Notes: generated by a model from the sequence alone, not told the origin. DNA of 37,502 nucleotides from an uncultured Eubacteriales bacterium (GCA_900315895.1 ONAY01000016.1:1-37502), one strand, 5' to 3'; positions 1-10,088 are shown, counted from the first letter of the stretch. Program-made: numbers and translations.

Positions 1-96
1 ACTAAGAGGACTGAGCCCTGTTCAATACAGGATCCAATCCTCTAAAGTTGCTTAAATGTTTGCCCGTATTTTGTCTAACCTTTTGGGGTCAGTTCA
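1..96 (+). mobile_element. IS3-family element, right end
   Basis: The first 96 bases look like the right end of an IS3-family (IS150-group type) insertion sequence. Two things support this. Bases 2-55 encode a typical OrfB transposase C-terminus. Bases 69-96, read on the opposite strand from 96, begin TGAACTGACCCC and contain GTTAGACAAAA, closely resembling the element end at 37337-37364 (TGAAGTGAACCCC...GTTAGACAAAA). The element lies on the plus strand, most of it outside the window. Its end is 30 bp from the trpS stop codon. The exact boundary is inferred from the TG...CA ends usual for this family. Confidence 0.75.
2..55 (+). CDS. IS3-family transposase OrfB, C-terminal fragment
   Basis: Reading from base 2 gives 17 codons ending at TAA (53-55): LRGLSPVQYRIQSSKVA. 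The GLSPVQYR motif is the usual extreme C-terminus of the DDE integrase (rve) OrfB of IS3/IS150-type elements. The rest of the gene lies before the window. Bases 5-43 also form an imperfect hairpin inside this coding sequence, which I attribute to chance or to element-end regulation. Confidence 0.7.
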   Translation, partial: LRGLSPVQYRIQSSKVA

Positions 97-126
97 CCGA
101 GGGCGCTTTTTCTTTGCTCATAATTC

Positions 127-1110
127 TCAGATACCCATGCCGAAGGCGTCTCTTACGCGCTTCATGGTGGCCTGGGATATCTCGTTGGCTCTCTCGGCAC
201 CTGCTGTCAGAGCATCGATCAGATCCTGTGAATATCTTATCTCGTTGAAGTTCTCCTTGATTGGCCTGAGGGCATCCACGGTTATCTCCACCAGATCCTT
301 CTTGAAGTCTCCATAGCCGTGGCCTGCGTAGTCCTTCTCAAGTTCCTCGATGGGGCGGTCCGTAAGAGCGCTCATGATGGAGAGCAGATTGCTCACTCCG
401 GGCTTGTTCTCCAGATCGTACCTAACCTCTCCCTCGGAATCGGTGGTGGCCTTCATGATGGACTTCTTGATCTTGCTGTCATCGTCCAAAAGCGATATAC
501 GACTATGCACGTTCTGTGCGGACTTTGACATCTTTTGGGTGGGATCGTCCAGGGCCATTACTCTGGCTGCGGACTTCATGAAACGTCCGTCGGGCACCAC
601 GAAGGTATGCTCTCCGTACTTGTGATTCACCCTGATGGCCAGGTCTCTGGTAAGCTCGATGTGCTGCTTCTGGTCATTTCCTACGGGGACGATGTTGGTG
701 TCGTAAAGAAGGATGTCCGCCGCCATGAGCACCGGGTAGGTCAGAAGACCGGTTCCCACAGATTCCTGTCCCTTGGACTTTGATTTGAACTGGGTCATTC
801 TGTAGAGCTCTCCCGTAACGGATACGCAGTTCAGTATCCAGCCAAGCTCAGCGTGGCCCGGCACCTGTGACTGTACGAAGACCGTGGACTTCTTGGGATC
901 CAGACCGATGGCGAGATAAAGTGCCGCAACGTCAAGGATGCTCTTCTTAAGTTCCTTGGGGTCCTGGGGAACGGTTATGGCATGCTCGTCCACGATGCAG
1001 TAGAAGCAGTCATTGTCGTTCTGAAGTTCCACGAACTGTCTGAGAGCTCCCAGATAGTTACCGAGATGTATGTTTCCTGTAGGCTGTACGCCGCTGAATA
1101 CTCTGTTCAT
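127..1110 (-). CDS. trpS: Tryptophan--tRNA ligase
   Basis: Class Ic aminoacyl-tRNA synthetase that charges tRNA-Trp in the cytoplasm. The protein is 327 residues, normal for the short bacterial form. The HIGH-type motif is TGNIHLGNY at residues 11-19, the GNDQKQHIELTRD substrate-binding segment is near 144, and the KMSKS loop is at 193-197. A ribosome site (AGAGGGAAAG) precedes the ATG. It lies 39 bp downstream of the sigma-factor gene on the same strand, so it is probably the last gene of the gyrB-gyrA-rsbW-sigma transcript. There is no room for a T-box leader in front of it, which is unusual for Firmicute trpS and suggests it is not tryptophan-controlled here. An IS end lies 30 bp past its stop. 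Confidence 0.97.
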   Translation of the reverse strand: MNRVFSGVQPTGNIHLGNYLGALRQFVELQNDNDCFYCIVDEHAITVPQDPKELKKSILDVAALYLAIGLDPKKSTVFVQSQVPGHAELGWILNCVSVTGELYRMTQFKSKSKGQESVGTGLLTYPVLMAADILLYDTNIVPVGNDQKQHIELTRDLAIRVNHKYGEHTFVVPDGRFMKSAARVMALDDPTQKMSKSAQNVHSRISLLDDDSKIKKSIMKATTDSEGEVRYDLENKPGVSNLLSIMSALTDRPIEELEKDYAGHGYGDFKKDLVEITVDALRPIKENFNEIRYSQDLIDALTAGAERANEISQATMKRVRDAFGMGI

Positions 1111-1149
1111 AGCTTTCCCTCTGCTAATTCCTATTATAAAGCGCTTATT

Positions 1150-1848
1150 TTATGCTTCCTTTTCCACTTCTTTGCGGAATCTGTCAACGATAGCTTTTTC
1201 TGCCCTGGAGATGGTCATCTGAGAAACTCCCAGGACCTTGGCGATCTCCGCCTGAGTCTTTTCCTCAATGAATCTTTTGCGGAAAATATATCTGTTGGTA
1301 TCTGACATGCCGTCCAGGACTTTCTTGATGATCTCGTTGGTCTCCACCATCTCGTAGCCCTTTTCCAGCTGGCCCAGGGCATGGTAAAGTGACAGGCCTG
1401 CTCCGTCATGGTCTGAGGAGCCTTCTCTGTCTCCCGGTTCTCCCGCCTCACTGTCCAGGGAATAGGCGGCATAGGCGTTGGCACTGTCCAAGGCGACCAT
1501 CACCTGTTCGTCGCTGAGTCCGGCTTCGGCTGCCAGCTCTTTGAGGGTGGGGGCTCTTCCTTCTCTTCGGGTGAACCTGTCCTCGGCGTCCCTCACCTTA
1601 AGGGCCCGCTCCTTCCTGGTGCGGGGGATCTTCAGATCCCACTGGGTGTCCCTGAAAAACTTCTTGATCTCCCCAAGGATCGTGGCCGTAGCGAAGGTCC
1701 TGAACTCGAAGCCCTTGTCTGGATCGAACCTGTTGGCAGCTTCGACCAGGCCCACAGCAGCGGCCTGATAAAGGTCGTCGTACTCCGCGCCTTTGCCCAA
1801 ATATTTCTTTATTAAGATTTCAATCAGGTAAAGATGGTCCTCGACCAT
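1150..1848 (-). CDS. SigB/SigF/SigG-type sigma-70 family factor
   Basis: An alternative RNA polymerase sigma factor of the sporulation/general-stress branch, 232 residues. Region 2 is clear (EYDDLYQ near 22; NRFDPDKGFEFRTFAT; GEIKKFFRD), followed by region 3 (TLKELAAEAGLSDEQV) and a region 4 helix-turn-helix (TQAEIAKVLGVSQMTISRAEKA). With the ATG at 1848 the N-terminus is shorter than usual. The 13 codons between this ATG and the TAG ending the upstream RsbW-like gene are in frame and encode PEETATDIEKRNK, which resembles the family's normal pre-region-2 sequence. The true product may therefore start upstream at a non-AUG codon. An AGAGGA ribosome-site-like sequence lies 31 nt before the ATG, ahead of an in-frame ACG. 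Whether it acts in sporulation or stress cannot be decided from sequence; no anti-anti-sigma gene is adjacent. Confidence 0.88.
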   Translation of the reverse strand: MVEDHLYLIEILIKKYLGKGAEYDDLYQAAAVGLVEAANRFDPDKGFEFRTFATATILGEIKKFFRDTQWDLKIPRTRKERALKVRDAEDRFTRREGRAPTLKELAAEAGLSDEQVMVALDSANAYAAYSLDSEAGEPGDREGSSDHDGAGLSLYHALGQLEKGYEMVETNEIIKKVLDGMSDTNRYIFRKRFIEEKTQAEIAKVLGVSQMTISRAEKAIVDRFRKEVEKEA

Positions 1849-1887
1849 CTTGTTTCTCTTCTCGATATCCGTGGCAGTTTCCTCTGG

Positions 1888-2295
1888 CTACGCCTGTTTC
1901 GCTTTCTTTACCATTTCTATGGTGCGGCTGTCATCTCTTGAGCAGTCTATCCTGACCTCGTCCATTAAGGTGGAGATCATGAATTTACCGATCTCTCCCT
2001 CCTCGGGACAGTTCAGGCAGCGCTTGTCGCCCTTGGTGATGAATTCGCTTCCGCTCTTTGTCACCTTTATGCTTATTTCGCCCTTTTCCACTTCGCACTC
2101 TACGGTGTATACGGATGCAAAACCTTCAAGGGCATGACAGCTCACCAGCTGGCAGGCTTCGCCTACAGCTGCCTTGATGTCCGCCGTCTCTTCGACGTCG
2201 AAACCTGCGCTGTAGGCTATGGATCCTACCGCCAGTCTGACTGCGGATATGTACTCCGGCTTTCCCGGGATAGTCATTTCAATCTTATCCTGCAT
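1888..2295 (-). CDS. RsbW/SpoIIAB-like anti-sigma factor, degenerate ATP site
   Basis: A GHKL-fold protein related to the anti-sigma kinases RsbW and SpoIIAB, next to its presumed sigma-factor target. The N-terminal part is typical (TIPGKPEYISAVRLAVGSIAYSAGF; ADIKAAVGEAC). Key nucleotide-binding residues are missing: the N-box Asn of EAxxNxxxH is Leu (EACQLVSCH), the DxGxG loop reads KSGSE, and the glycine-rich lid reads GEIGKFM. A CLNC pair lies just before the last segment. It probably binds sigma without phosphorylating a SpoIIAA-like partner (inference). I chose the ATG at 2295, giving 135 residues, because AAGGATAGGG precedes it. A TTG at 2322 would add nine residues and overlap gyrA. 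Its TAG stop is in frame with the sigma gene. Confidence 0.8.
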   Translation of the reverse strand: MQDKIEMTIPGKPEYISAVRLAVGSIAYSAGFDVEETADIKAAVGEACQLVSCHALEGFASVYTVECEVEKGEISIKVTKSGSEFITKGDKRCLNCPEEGEIGKFMISTLMDEVRIDCSRDDSRTIEMVKKAKQA

Positions 2296-2311
2296 TTTTT
2301 GCGCCCTATCC

Positions 2312-4852
2312 TTAAAGATCAAACTTTACTTGATCGTCATTCACCTCTTCGGGAGCTTCCTCCTTGGGCTGAGCTGCGCCCTTGGCGGGTGTCGCTTCCT
2401 TTGCGGGAGTCTCGTCTTCGTCATCTTCTCTTGCAACCTTGGAGATGGCGATGATGTTGGCGTCCTCGGAAACGTTCATGATCTTCACGCCCTGAGTGGC
2501 TCTTCCAAGTCTGGAAACTTCCTTGGCGGGAACTCTTATGATGATGCCGTCGGAATTGATAAGCATCACGTCGTCCTCGTCGTCGACGGCGATGGCGCCT
2601 ACCAGTTCTCCGGTCTTCTTGAACTTGGATTTATCGTAGGTGAGGAGACCCTTGCCGCCTCTTACCTGAATCTTGTAATCCCTTGCCTTGGTGCGCTTGC
2701 CGTAGCCCTTTTTGGTGACTACCATCAGCTCCTCTGAGGGATCCACCAGTTCCATGGAGACTACCTCATCGTTTCCTTCAAGTCTGATGGCTCTCACGCC
2801 GCCTGCGATCCTGCCCATTGGTCTGACATCGTCCTCTGAGAAGGAGATGCACTTGCCCTGGCGGGTAACGATGATGACGTTGTTGGTGCCTGTGGTCTGC
2901 TTGACTCCGATGAGTTCATCGCCCTCTCTCAGCTTGATGGCGATCAATCCTGTCTTCCTGTTGGTTATGAACTCGGTCAGGGCCGTCTTCTTGATGGTTC
3001 CCTTCTTGGTGACGCAGATCAGGAACTTGTTGGCTTCCGCCTCGTCCAGCCTGATCACTGCGGTGACTCTCTCCGTGGACATCAGGCTTATGAAGTTCAC
3101 GATGGGAATTCCCTTGGCTGTGCGGGATCCTTCGGGGATCTCGTAGGCCTTGATCATGTGGACCTTGCCCAGATTGGTGAAGAACAAAAGATTATCGTGA
3201 GAGGAGCACATGATCATCTGCTTCACGAAATCGTTCTCTCTGGTGGTGAGACCGGTTATTCCCTTGCCGCCCCTCTTCTGAGCGCGGTAGGTATCCGCAG
3301 GAACTCTCTTGGCATATCCCAGATGTGTCAGGGTTATGCAGACATCCTCTTCATGGATCAGATCCTCTTCATCGATCTCAGCCTCATCGGCCTTGATCTG
3401 GGTCTTTCTCTTGTCTCCCCATTTCTTCTTGACCTCGAGAAGTTCGTCCTTTACAACTCCCATGAGCTTGTGCTCATCTTCAAGGAGCTCTTTGTAGTAG
3501 GCGATCTTTCTCTCCAGTTCCTCGTACTCGGCTTCGATCTTTTCACGCTCCAGACCCTGGAGTCTTCTCAGCTGCATGTCGAGGATGGCCTTAGCCTGGA
3601 TCTCGGAAAGTCCGAAGCGATCCATCAGTTTCTGCTGAGCGTCATCGTAGGAAGCCCTGATGATCTTGATGATCTCGTCGATGTTTTCCAGAGCGATCAG
3701 GTATCCTTCCAGGATGTGAGCCCTGGCTTCGGCTTTTTTCTTGTCGAAGATGGTCCTTCTGGTGACCACTTCTTTCTGATGGTTGAGATATATGTCTATG
3801 ATCTGCCTGATGTTCAAGATCTTGGGTTTGCCCTCATCTATGGCAAGCATGATCATGGATACGTTCTTCTGAAGCTGGGTGTGCTTGTAGAGACGGTTCA
3901 GGATTATCTGGGCGTTGGCGTCCTTCTTGAGTTCGATGACGATCCTCAGTCCTTCTCTGGAACTTTCGTCTCTGATCTCGGTGATGCCTTCCAGCTGTTT
4001 AAGCTTTACAAGCTCTGCCATCTTCTGGATCAGGGCAGCCTTGTTGACCTGGAAGGGGATCTCGGTGACGATGATCTGCTGCTTACCTCTGGATCCTTCC
4101 TCGATGGAAGCAACTGATCTTACCACTACCTTGCCCTGGCCGGTCCTGTATGCTTCTCTGGCGCCGCCCTTTCCCATGATTATTCCGCCTGTGGGGAAAT
4201 CCGGAGCCTTGATGATCTTGATAACATCATCGATGGAGCAGTCCGGTTCATCGATCACCTTGACGCAGGCGTCGATGGTGTCGCTTAAGTTGTGGGGCGG
4301 GATGGCTGTCGCCATACCTACAGCGATACCGTCGGAACCGTTGATCAAAAGATTGGGTACCCTTGAGGGGAGCACCACCGGCTCTTCTTCTTCGCCGTCA
4401 TAGTTGGGAACGAAGTCTACGGTATCCTTTTCGATGTCTCTCAGCATCTCCAGTGAGAAGGGAGTCATCCTGGCCTCGGTGTAACGGGATGCGGCTGCGC
4501 CGTCTCCGTCGATGGAGCCGAAGTTTCCGTGGCCGTCCACCATGGGATATCTCATATTCCAGGGCTGGGCCAGTCTGACCATGGCATCGTAGATGGATGA
4601 GTCACCGTGGGGGTGATATTTACCCATTACTTCTCCCACGATCCTGGCGCTCTTCTTGTGGGGCTGGTTGGGACCGATGCCCAGGGCGTTCATTCCGTAG
4701 AGTATCCTTCTGTGTACCGGCTTCAGGCCGTCCCTCGCATCGGGAAGGGCACGGGAAACGATTACGGACATGGCGTAGTCGATATAGCTCTGCTTCATTT
4801 CAGAGTATATCTCGTGCTGTATCATCTTTGTGTCTTCAAAAAATGTTGTCAT
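2312..4852 (-). CDS. gyrA: DNA gyrase subunit A
   Basis: Breakage-and-reunion subunit of the type IIA topoisomerase that introduces negative supercoils. The protein is 846 residues. The catalytic tyrosine is Tyr124 in AASRYTEARM. The GyrA box (QKRGGKG) marks the C-terminal wrapping domain, identifying it as gyrase and not topoisomerase IV ParC. The quinolone-determining region reads HPHGDSSIYDA with the canonical Ser85 and Asp89, so no classical resistance substitution is present. The C-terminus is a Lys/Glu/Ala/Pro-rich tail ending in VKFDL. A strong ribosome site (GGAAAGGAGG) precedes the ATG. It lies 16 bp after gyrB, as an operon. Confidence 0.98.
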   Translation of the reverse strand: MTTFFEDTKMIQHEIYSEMKQSYIDYAMSVIVSRALPDARDGLKPVHRRILYGMNALGIGPNQPHKKSARIVGEVMGKYHPHGDSSIYDAMVRLAQPWNMRYPMVDGHGNFGSIDGDGAAASRYTEARMTPFSLEMLRDIEKDTVDFVPNYDGEEEEPVVLPSRVPNLLINGSDGIAVGMATAIPPHNLSDTIDACVKVIDEPDCSIDDVIKIIKAPDFPTGGIIMGKGGAREAYRTGQGKVVVRSVASIEEGSRGKQQIIVTEIPFQVNKAALIQKMAELVKLKQLEGITEIRDESSREGLRIVIELKKDANAQIILNRLYKHTQLQKNVSMIMLAIDEGKPKILNIRQIIDIYLNHQKEVVTRRTIFDKKKAEARAHILEGYLIALENIDEIIKIIRASYDDAQQKLMDRFGLSEIQAKAILDMQLRRLQGLEREKIEAEYEELERKIAYYKELLEDEHKLMGVVKDELLEVKKKWGDKRKTQIKADEAEIDEEDLIHEEDVCITLTHLGYAKRVPADTYRAQKRGGKGITGLTTRENDFVKQMIMCSSHDNLLFFTNLGKVHMIKAYEIPEGSRTAKGIPIVNFISLMSTERVTAVIRLDEAEANKFLICVTKKGTIKKTALTEFITNRKTGLIAIKLREGDELIGVKQTTGTNNVIIVTRQGKCISFSEDDVRPMGRIAGGVRAIRLEGNDEVVSMELVDPSEELMVVTKKGYGKRTKARDYKIQVRGGKGLLTYDKSKFKKTGELVGAIAVDDEDDVMLINSDGIIIRVPAKEVSRLGRATQGVKIMNVSEDANIIAISKVAREDDEDETPAKEATPAKGAAQPKEEAPEEVNDDQVKFDL

Positions 4853-4868
4853 CGCTTTCCCTCCTTTC

Positions 4869-6865
<1,997 letters not shown>

Positions 6866-6867
<2 letters not shown>

Positions 6868-6901
6868 AAACGGGGCATATTCAAGAGAAATGCCCCGTTT
6901 T
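6866..6901 (-). terminator. Rho-independent terminator after the dnaA-cobI operon
   Basis: The stem ACGGGGCAT (6870-6878) pairs with ATGCCCCGT (6890-6898) around an 11-base loop. On the minus strand it is followed by five T, fitting termination of the leftward dnaA-dnaN-recF-cobI transcript before gyrB. The plus strand also carries TTTT after the stem. Confidence 0.75.
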
Positions 6902-7006
6902 ATAATATTTTATTTAATTTAATTAAAACTCGGTCAAATCGTAAAAAATCTACCGAAAACCGCCGATTTTTATCTTAGTATAACCTCGAACATATATTCT
7001 CAGATA

Positions 7007-7708
7007 TTACTTCTTCTCCCTGGCGATCAAAACAGTGAAAAATCCACTGTCTTCGGGAATATCATCCATATTTTCGTAGATTTTCTGATTGGGAAGTCCG
7101 ATATTGGCGATTGCTTTTACTTCTCTTCTTCTGAGACCGGGGATATCCCTTAAGCTCTTCATGTGTCCCTCAGTCTTCATAACTATGTAGTTTCCTGCAG
7201 AATGATAGTATCTTCCTGCAGAATATGTGGCCGGAATGATGTGGCAGGGCTGTTCTCTCTCTGCCAGGGGAAGCTTGAGCTGGCCGGCTGCAGCTGTGAA
7301 TGTGGTAACTCCACTGGACATTACCGTCGCATATCCGTCATGTTCCAAGGCATAAAGTATATATATGGACCTGGAATATACCATCGGATCGCCCAATACC
7401 AATATTGCAAGATTCTGGCCTCTGTCCAGGTATTTTTCAAGGTTTCTGGCTTCTCTCCAGCAGATCTCTTCCAGTCTGTCAGGGTCGATCACATCAGCTA
7501 TTTCAAGGGAGAGCACGGTCTTGTCCTTGATCTCGGGTACCACAGCTTCCGCCACCTTATATGCAAGTTCCTCCCTGGGATCTTCTCCCCTTACAAAGAA
7601 CAGATCATTCTCTTCTATCAATCTTTTGGATTTGATAGTCATAAGTTCCGGATCTCCGGGACCTACTCCCACAAAATATGCCGTTCCTTTATTTCTTCCT
7701 CTGTTCAT
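7007..7708 (-). CDS. cobI: Precorrin-2/cobalt-factor II C20-methyltransferase-like protein
   Basis: SAM-dependent tetrapyrrole methylase of the CobI/CbiL type, 233 residues. Family-typical segments are the N-terminal YFVGVGPGDPELMTIKS (about 11-27), GDPMVYSRSIY, SGVTTFTAAAGQLKLPLAE and IVMKTEG. In B12 biosynthesis this enzyme methylates C20 of precorrin-2 or cobalt-factor II. No other cobalamin gene is in the window. The gene lies 20 bp after recF with its own ribosome site (AAAGGGAAG) and ends the origin operon before a terminator, so it is cotranscribed with replication genes. It may be a relocated B12 gene or a family member with another substrate; sequence alone does not decide. Confidence 0.75.
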   Translation of the reverse strand: MNRGRNKGTAYFVGVGPGDPELMTIKSKRLIEENDLFFVRGEDPREELAYKVAEAVVPEIKDKTVLSLEIADVIDPDRLEEICWREARNLEKYLDRGQNLAILVLGDPMVYSRSIYILYALEHDGYATVMSSGVTTFTAAAGQLKLPLAEREQPCHIIPATYSAGRYYHSAGNYIVMKTEGHMKSLRDIPGLRRREVKAIANIGLPNQKIYENMDDIPEDSGFFTVLIAREKK

Positions 7709-7728
7709 TTTCTTCCCTTTCTGATCTT

Positions 7729-8817
7729 TTATTTTTTTGAGACCTTACCCTTTGATACGTAAAAAACTTCAGCACCGGGAAATTCTTTTATAAAGCTCTC
7801 TTGCATCTCTGCAGCTGAAATAAATAACTGATTGTATGAAAGCGTCTTTATCAAATACTTCTGACGCTCAAGATCCAGCTCACTCATCACATCATCAAGA
7901 AGAAGTATGGGGTCTTCCCCGGTCTCATCCTTGATTATTCTGATCTCTGCCAGTTTAAGTGAAAGAGCTGAAGTCCTCTGCTGACCCTGGGAACCGAAGC
8001 TTCTGGCATTTATCTCCTCTTCATCCCTTTTTATGAAGAAGTCCATGTCATCCTTATGAGGTCCCTTTGTAGTAGTCCTCATCCTGATATCCTGCTCGTC
8101 GGATTCCCTTAGTATTTCATAGAGTTTATTCTCGTCTTCTACGTTAGGCTTGTAGACTAATCTCAGATCTTCTGAATTATTGGTTATACTTCTATGTATC
8201 TCTCCTGAAATATCAGATAATTCTCTGATGAATTCTCTTCTTTTGGAGATTATGGATGCGCCATACTTTGCAAGCTGGGCATCCCATATATCAAGCATGG
8301 ATCTGTCTATGTAATTCTCTTTTAAATAGGTATTTCTTTCATTAAGGACTTTTTTGTAGTCCAGAAGGTCTTTATAATATGAAGGTCTTATGAGACAAAG
8401 TTCTCTGTCTATGAATTTTCTTCTCTTTTCCGGTTCATCCTTTACTATTTTCAGATCATCCGGGCTGAATATTACAATATATATATTATCAAGGAGCTGG
8501 GATATCTTTTTTAAATTTACACCATCCATTTTTATGGATTTTTTTCGATTACTGAAGAATTGTATCTCTATTTCAGTATCGCCGGTATATTTAGAAAAGA
8601 CCATTTCAACTTTTGCGGAATCCTGTCCGAAACGTATCATTTCTCCTTCTTTTGATGTACGAAAAGATCTTCCAATGGACGCAATATATATGGATTCCAA
8701 AAGATTTGTCTTTCCCTGGGCATTATTGCCCAGGATTATGTTTACTTTTTCATTAAATTTCAAATCAAGGATTTCATAATTTCTGAAATCCTTGATCTTT
8801 GTGCTTTTGATGTACAT
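7729..8817 (-). CDS. recF: DNA replication and repair protein RecF
   Basis: SMC-like ATPase that helps load RecA at single-strand gaps, 362 residues, normal length. The Walker A is GNNAQGKT at 30-37. The ABC-type signature region is RSFGSQGQQRTSALSL, and Walker B is DPILLLDDVMSELD. The start is only 6 bp from the dnaN stop. The small S4-domain gene yaaA, found between dnaN and recF in many Firmicutes, is absent. Confidence 0.97.
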   Translation of the reverse strand: MYIKSTKIKDFRNYEILDLKFNEKVNIILGNNAQGKTNLLESIYIASIGRSFRTSKEGEMIRFGQDSAKVEMVFSKYTGDTEIEIQFFSNRKKSIKMDGVNLKKISQLLDNIYIVIFSPDDLKIVKDEPEKRRKFIDRELCLIRPSYYKDLLDYKKVLNERNTYLKENYIDRSMLDIWDAQLAKYGASIISKRREFIRELSDISGEIHRSITNNSEDLRLVYKPNVEDENKLYEILRESDEQDIRMRTTTKGPHKDDMDFFIKRDEEEINARSFGSQGQQRTSALSLKLAEIRIIKDETGEDPILLLDDVMSELDLERQKYLIKTLSYNQLFISAAEMQESFIKEFPGAEVFYVSKGKVSKK

Positions 8818-8823
8818 ATATTA

Positions 8824-9936
8824 TCAGTTTCCGAGAAGCCTTACGGGAAGTACCAGATATTCAAAACTGTTTCCTTCCACCGGCTTTATGATACAGGGGC
8901 TGATAGGAGTATTAAAGAGAAGTGTCACAGTCTCGTCTTCAATATATTTAAGAGGATCTTCGAAATATTTTGAGTTAAATCCTATAGCCAGGTCCTTGCC
9001 CTCTTTTGAGATCATAACTTCCTCGCGGCCCTTGCCTTCTTCGGATTCTGAAGTGATCTCAAGGATATTATCTAAAATATTTACTCTTATGAGATTGTTT
9101 TTGCCTGCTCTTGAAAGAAGAGAAGCTCTTTCAACTGCATCTATCAGGTCTGTTCTGTTAAGAGTGACTCTTATCTGGCTTTCCTTTGGAAGAATATTTT
9201 CGTAATCGATGTAGTCTCCGCTCAGGAGTCTAACTGCGACCTTGATCTCTCCGATGATGAACACCGCTCTCTTATCGCTTAAGAGAACATCTATTGTATT
9301 CTTTTCAACTCCGGATTCGTTGATTATCTTTGAAACTTCAAGAAGTGTTCTTGCAGGAATGATGATGTTCTGATCGTATTCGCTCTTTATGGCTTCCCTT
9401 GCAACCGCCATTCTGAATCCGTCAAGGGCTACCATATTGAAGTTTCCATTTTTGAGTTCGAAGAGAACTCCTGTTATGACTCCTCTTGACTCATCTGATG
9501 AAGCTGCGAATACGGTCTTTCTGATCATATCCTTTAAAATATCTCTGTCGAAGGAAAGCTTCTCATCGTATTCATCCACATTCATTGAAGGAAATTCATC
9601 TGCAGAACTTCCAACGATATTGAATTCAGATGAGGAGCACTTGATATTGAAGTTACCGTCTTTTTCTTCCATATATATAATATCTGAAGGAAGTTTTCTT
9701 ACGATATCTCCGAAAAGCTTAGCCTGTACCACTACTTCACCCGGTTCATATTCTACAGTTTCAAACTTATCTTCTATAGATATATCCAGGTCTGAAGCAG
9801 ACATGATAACTGAACCATCCTCTGTAACTCTTATTAAGATACCTTTAAGGATAGGAATGGTGGTCCTGGATGTAACTGCTTTAGATACTATGTTAAGTGC
9901 TTTCAAAAGAGTGCTCTGTGCACAAGCAAATTTCAT
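8824..9936 (-). CDS. dnaN: DNA polymerase III beta sliding clamp
   Basis: Ring-shaped processivity clamp of the replisome, 370 residues. The N-terminus (MKFACAQSTLLKALNIVSKAV) and the C-terminal ending (SFEYLVLPVRLLGN) are family-typical, with three clamp repeats implied by length. I chose the ATG at 9936, not 9942, because GGAGG is directly abutting the first ATG and correctly spaced (6 bases) from the second. It follows dnaA across the intergenic segment that carries the unwinding half of the origin. Confidence 0.97.
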   Translation of the reverse strand: MKFACAQSTLLKALNIVSKAVTSRTTIPILKGILIRVTEDGSVIMSASDLDISIEDKFETVEYEPGEVVVQAKLFGDIVRKLPSDIIYMEEKDGNFNIKCSSSEFNIVGSSADEFPSMNVDEYDEKLSFDRDILKDMIRKTVFAASSDESRGVITGVLFELKNGNFNMVALDGFRMAVAREAIKSEYDQNIIIPARTLLEVSKIINESGVEKNTIDVLLSDKRAVFIIGEIKVAVRLLSGDYIDYENILPKESQIRVTLNRTDLIDAVERASLLSRAGKNNLIRVNILDNILEITSESEEGKGREEVMISKEGKDLAIGFNSKYFEDPLKYIEDETVTLLFNTPISPCIIKPVEGNSFEYLVLPVRLLGN

Positions 9937-9950
9937 ATTCATCCTCCTAT

Positions 9951-10014
9951 TTTTTGATTAATAATATATTAAAATAGTAGTAATAGTAATAGAGTCTGTT
10001 GAAAATGTGTAAAA
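9951..10014 (-). other. oriC: oriC unwinding module between dnaA and dnaN (incC-like)
   Basis: Read on the minus strand, in the dnaA-to-dnaN direction, the segment holds two abutting degenerate DnaA boxes, TTTTACACA (10014-10006) and TTTTCAACA (10005-9997). Then come the short spacer GACT and six DnaA-trio units CTATTACTATTACTACTA (9992-9975), followed by an all-but-one A/T stretch (9974-9951). This order (boxes, spacer, trios, AT-rich element) matches the Bacillus subtilis basal unwinding system in the same intergenic position. The GC-rich patch seen in B. subtilis is not obvious here. Confidence 0.7.
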
Positions 10015-10030
10015 CCTTCTTAAAGCCTTA

Positions 10031-10069
10031 TTTTTCAAGGAAAAGTTATTATTAAAATGCCTTGGAAAA
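10031..10069 (-). other. Inverted repeat just after dnaA
   Basis: TTTTTCAAGG (10031-10040) can pair with CCTTGGAAAA (10060-10069) with one G-T wobble around a 19-base loop. It starts 19 bases past the dnaA stop on the minus strand. It could be an attenuator between dnaA and dnaN or part of the origin architecture; there is no clear T-tract beyond it. Confidence 0.35.
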
Positions 10070-10088
10070 GTTGAAAACTTTATTAAAG

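Noticed and set aside
5-43. Hairpin at the window start as the trpS terminator
   Set aside because: It lies inside the coding end of an IS3 transposase and lacks a T-tract on the minus strand.
2312-4852. Quinolone-resistance substitution in GyrA
   Set aside because: Ser85 and Asp89 in HPHGDSSIYDA are the susceptible-type residues.
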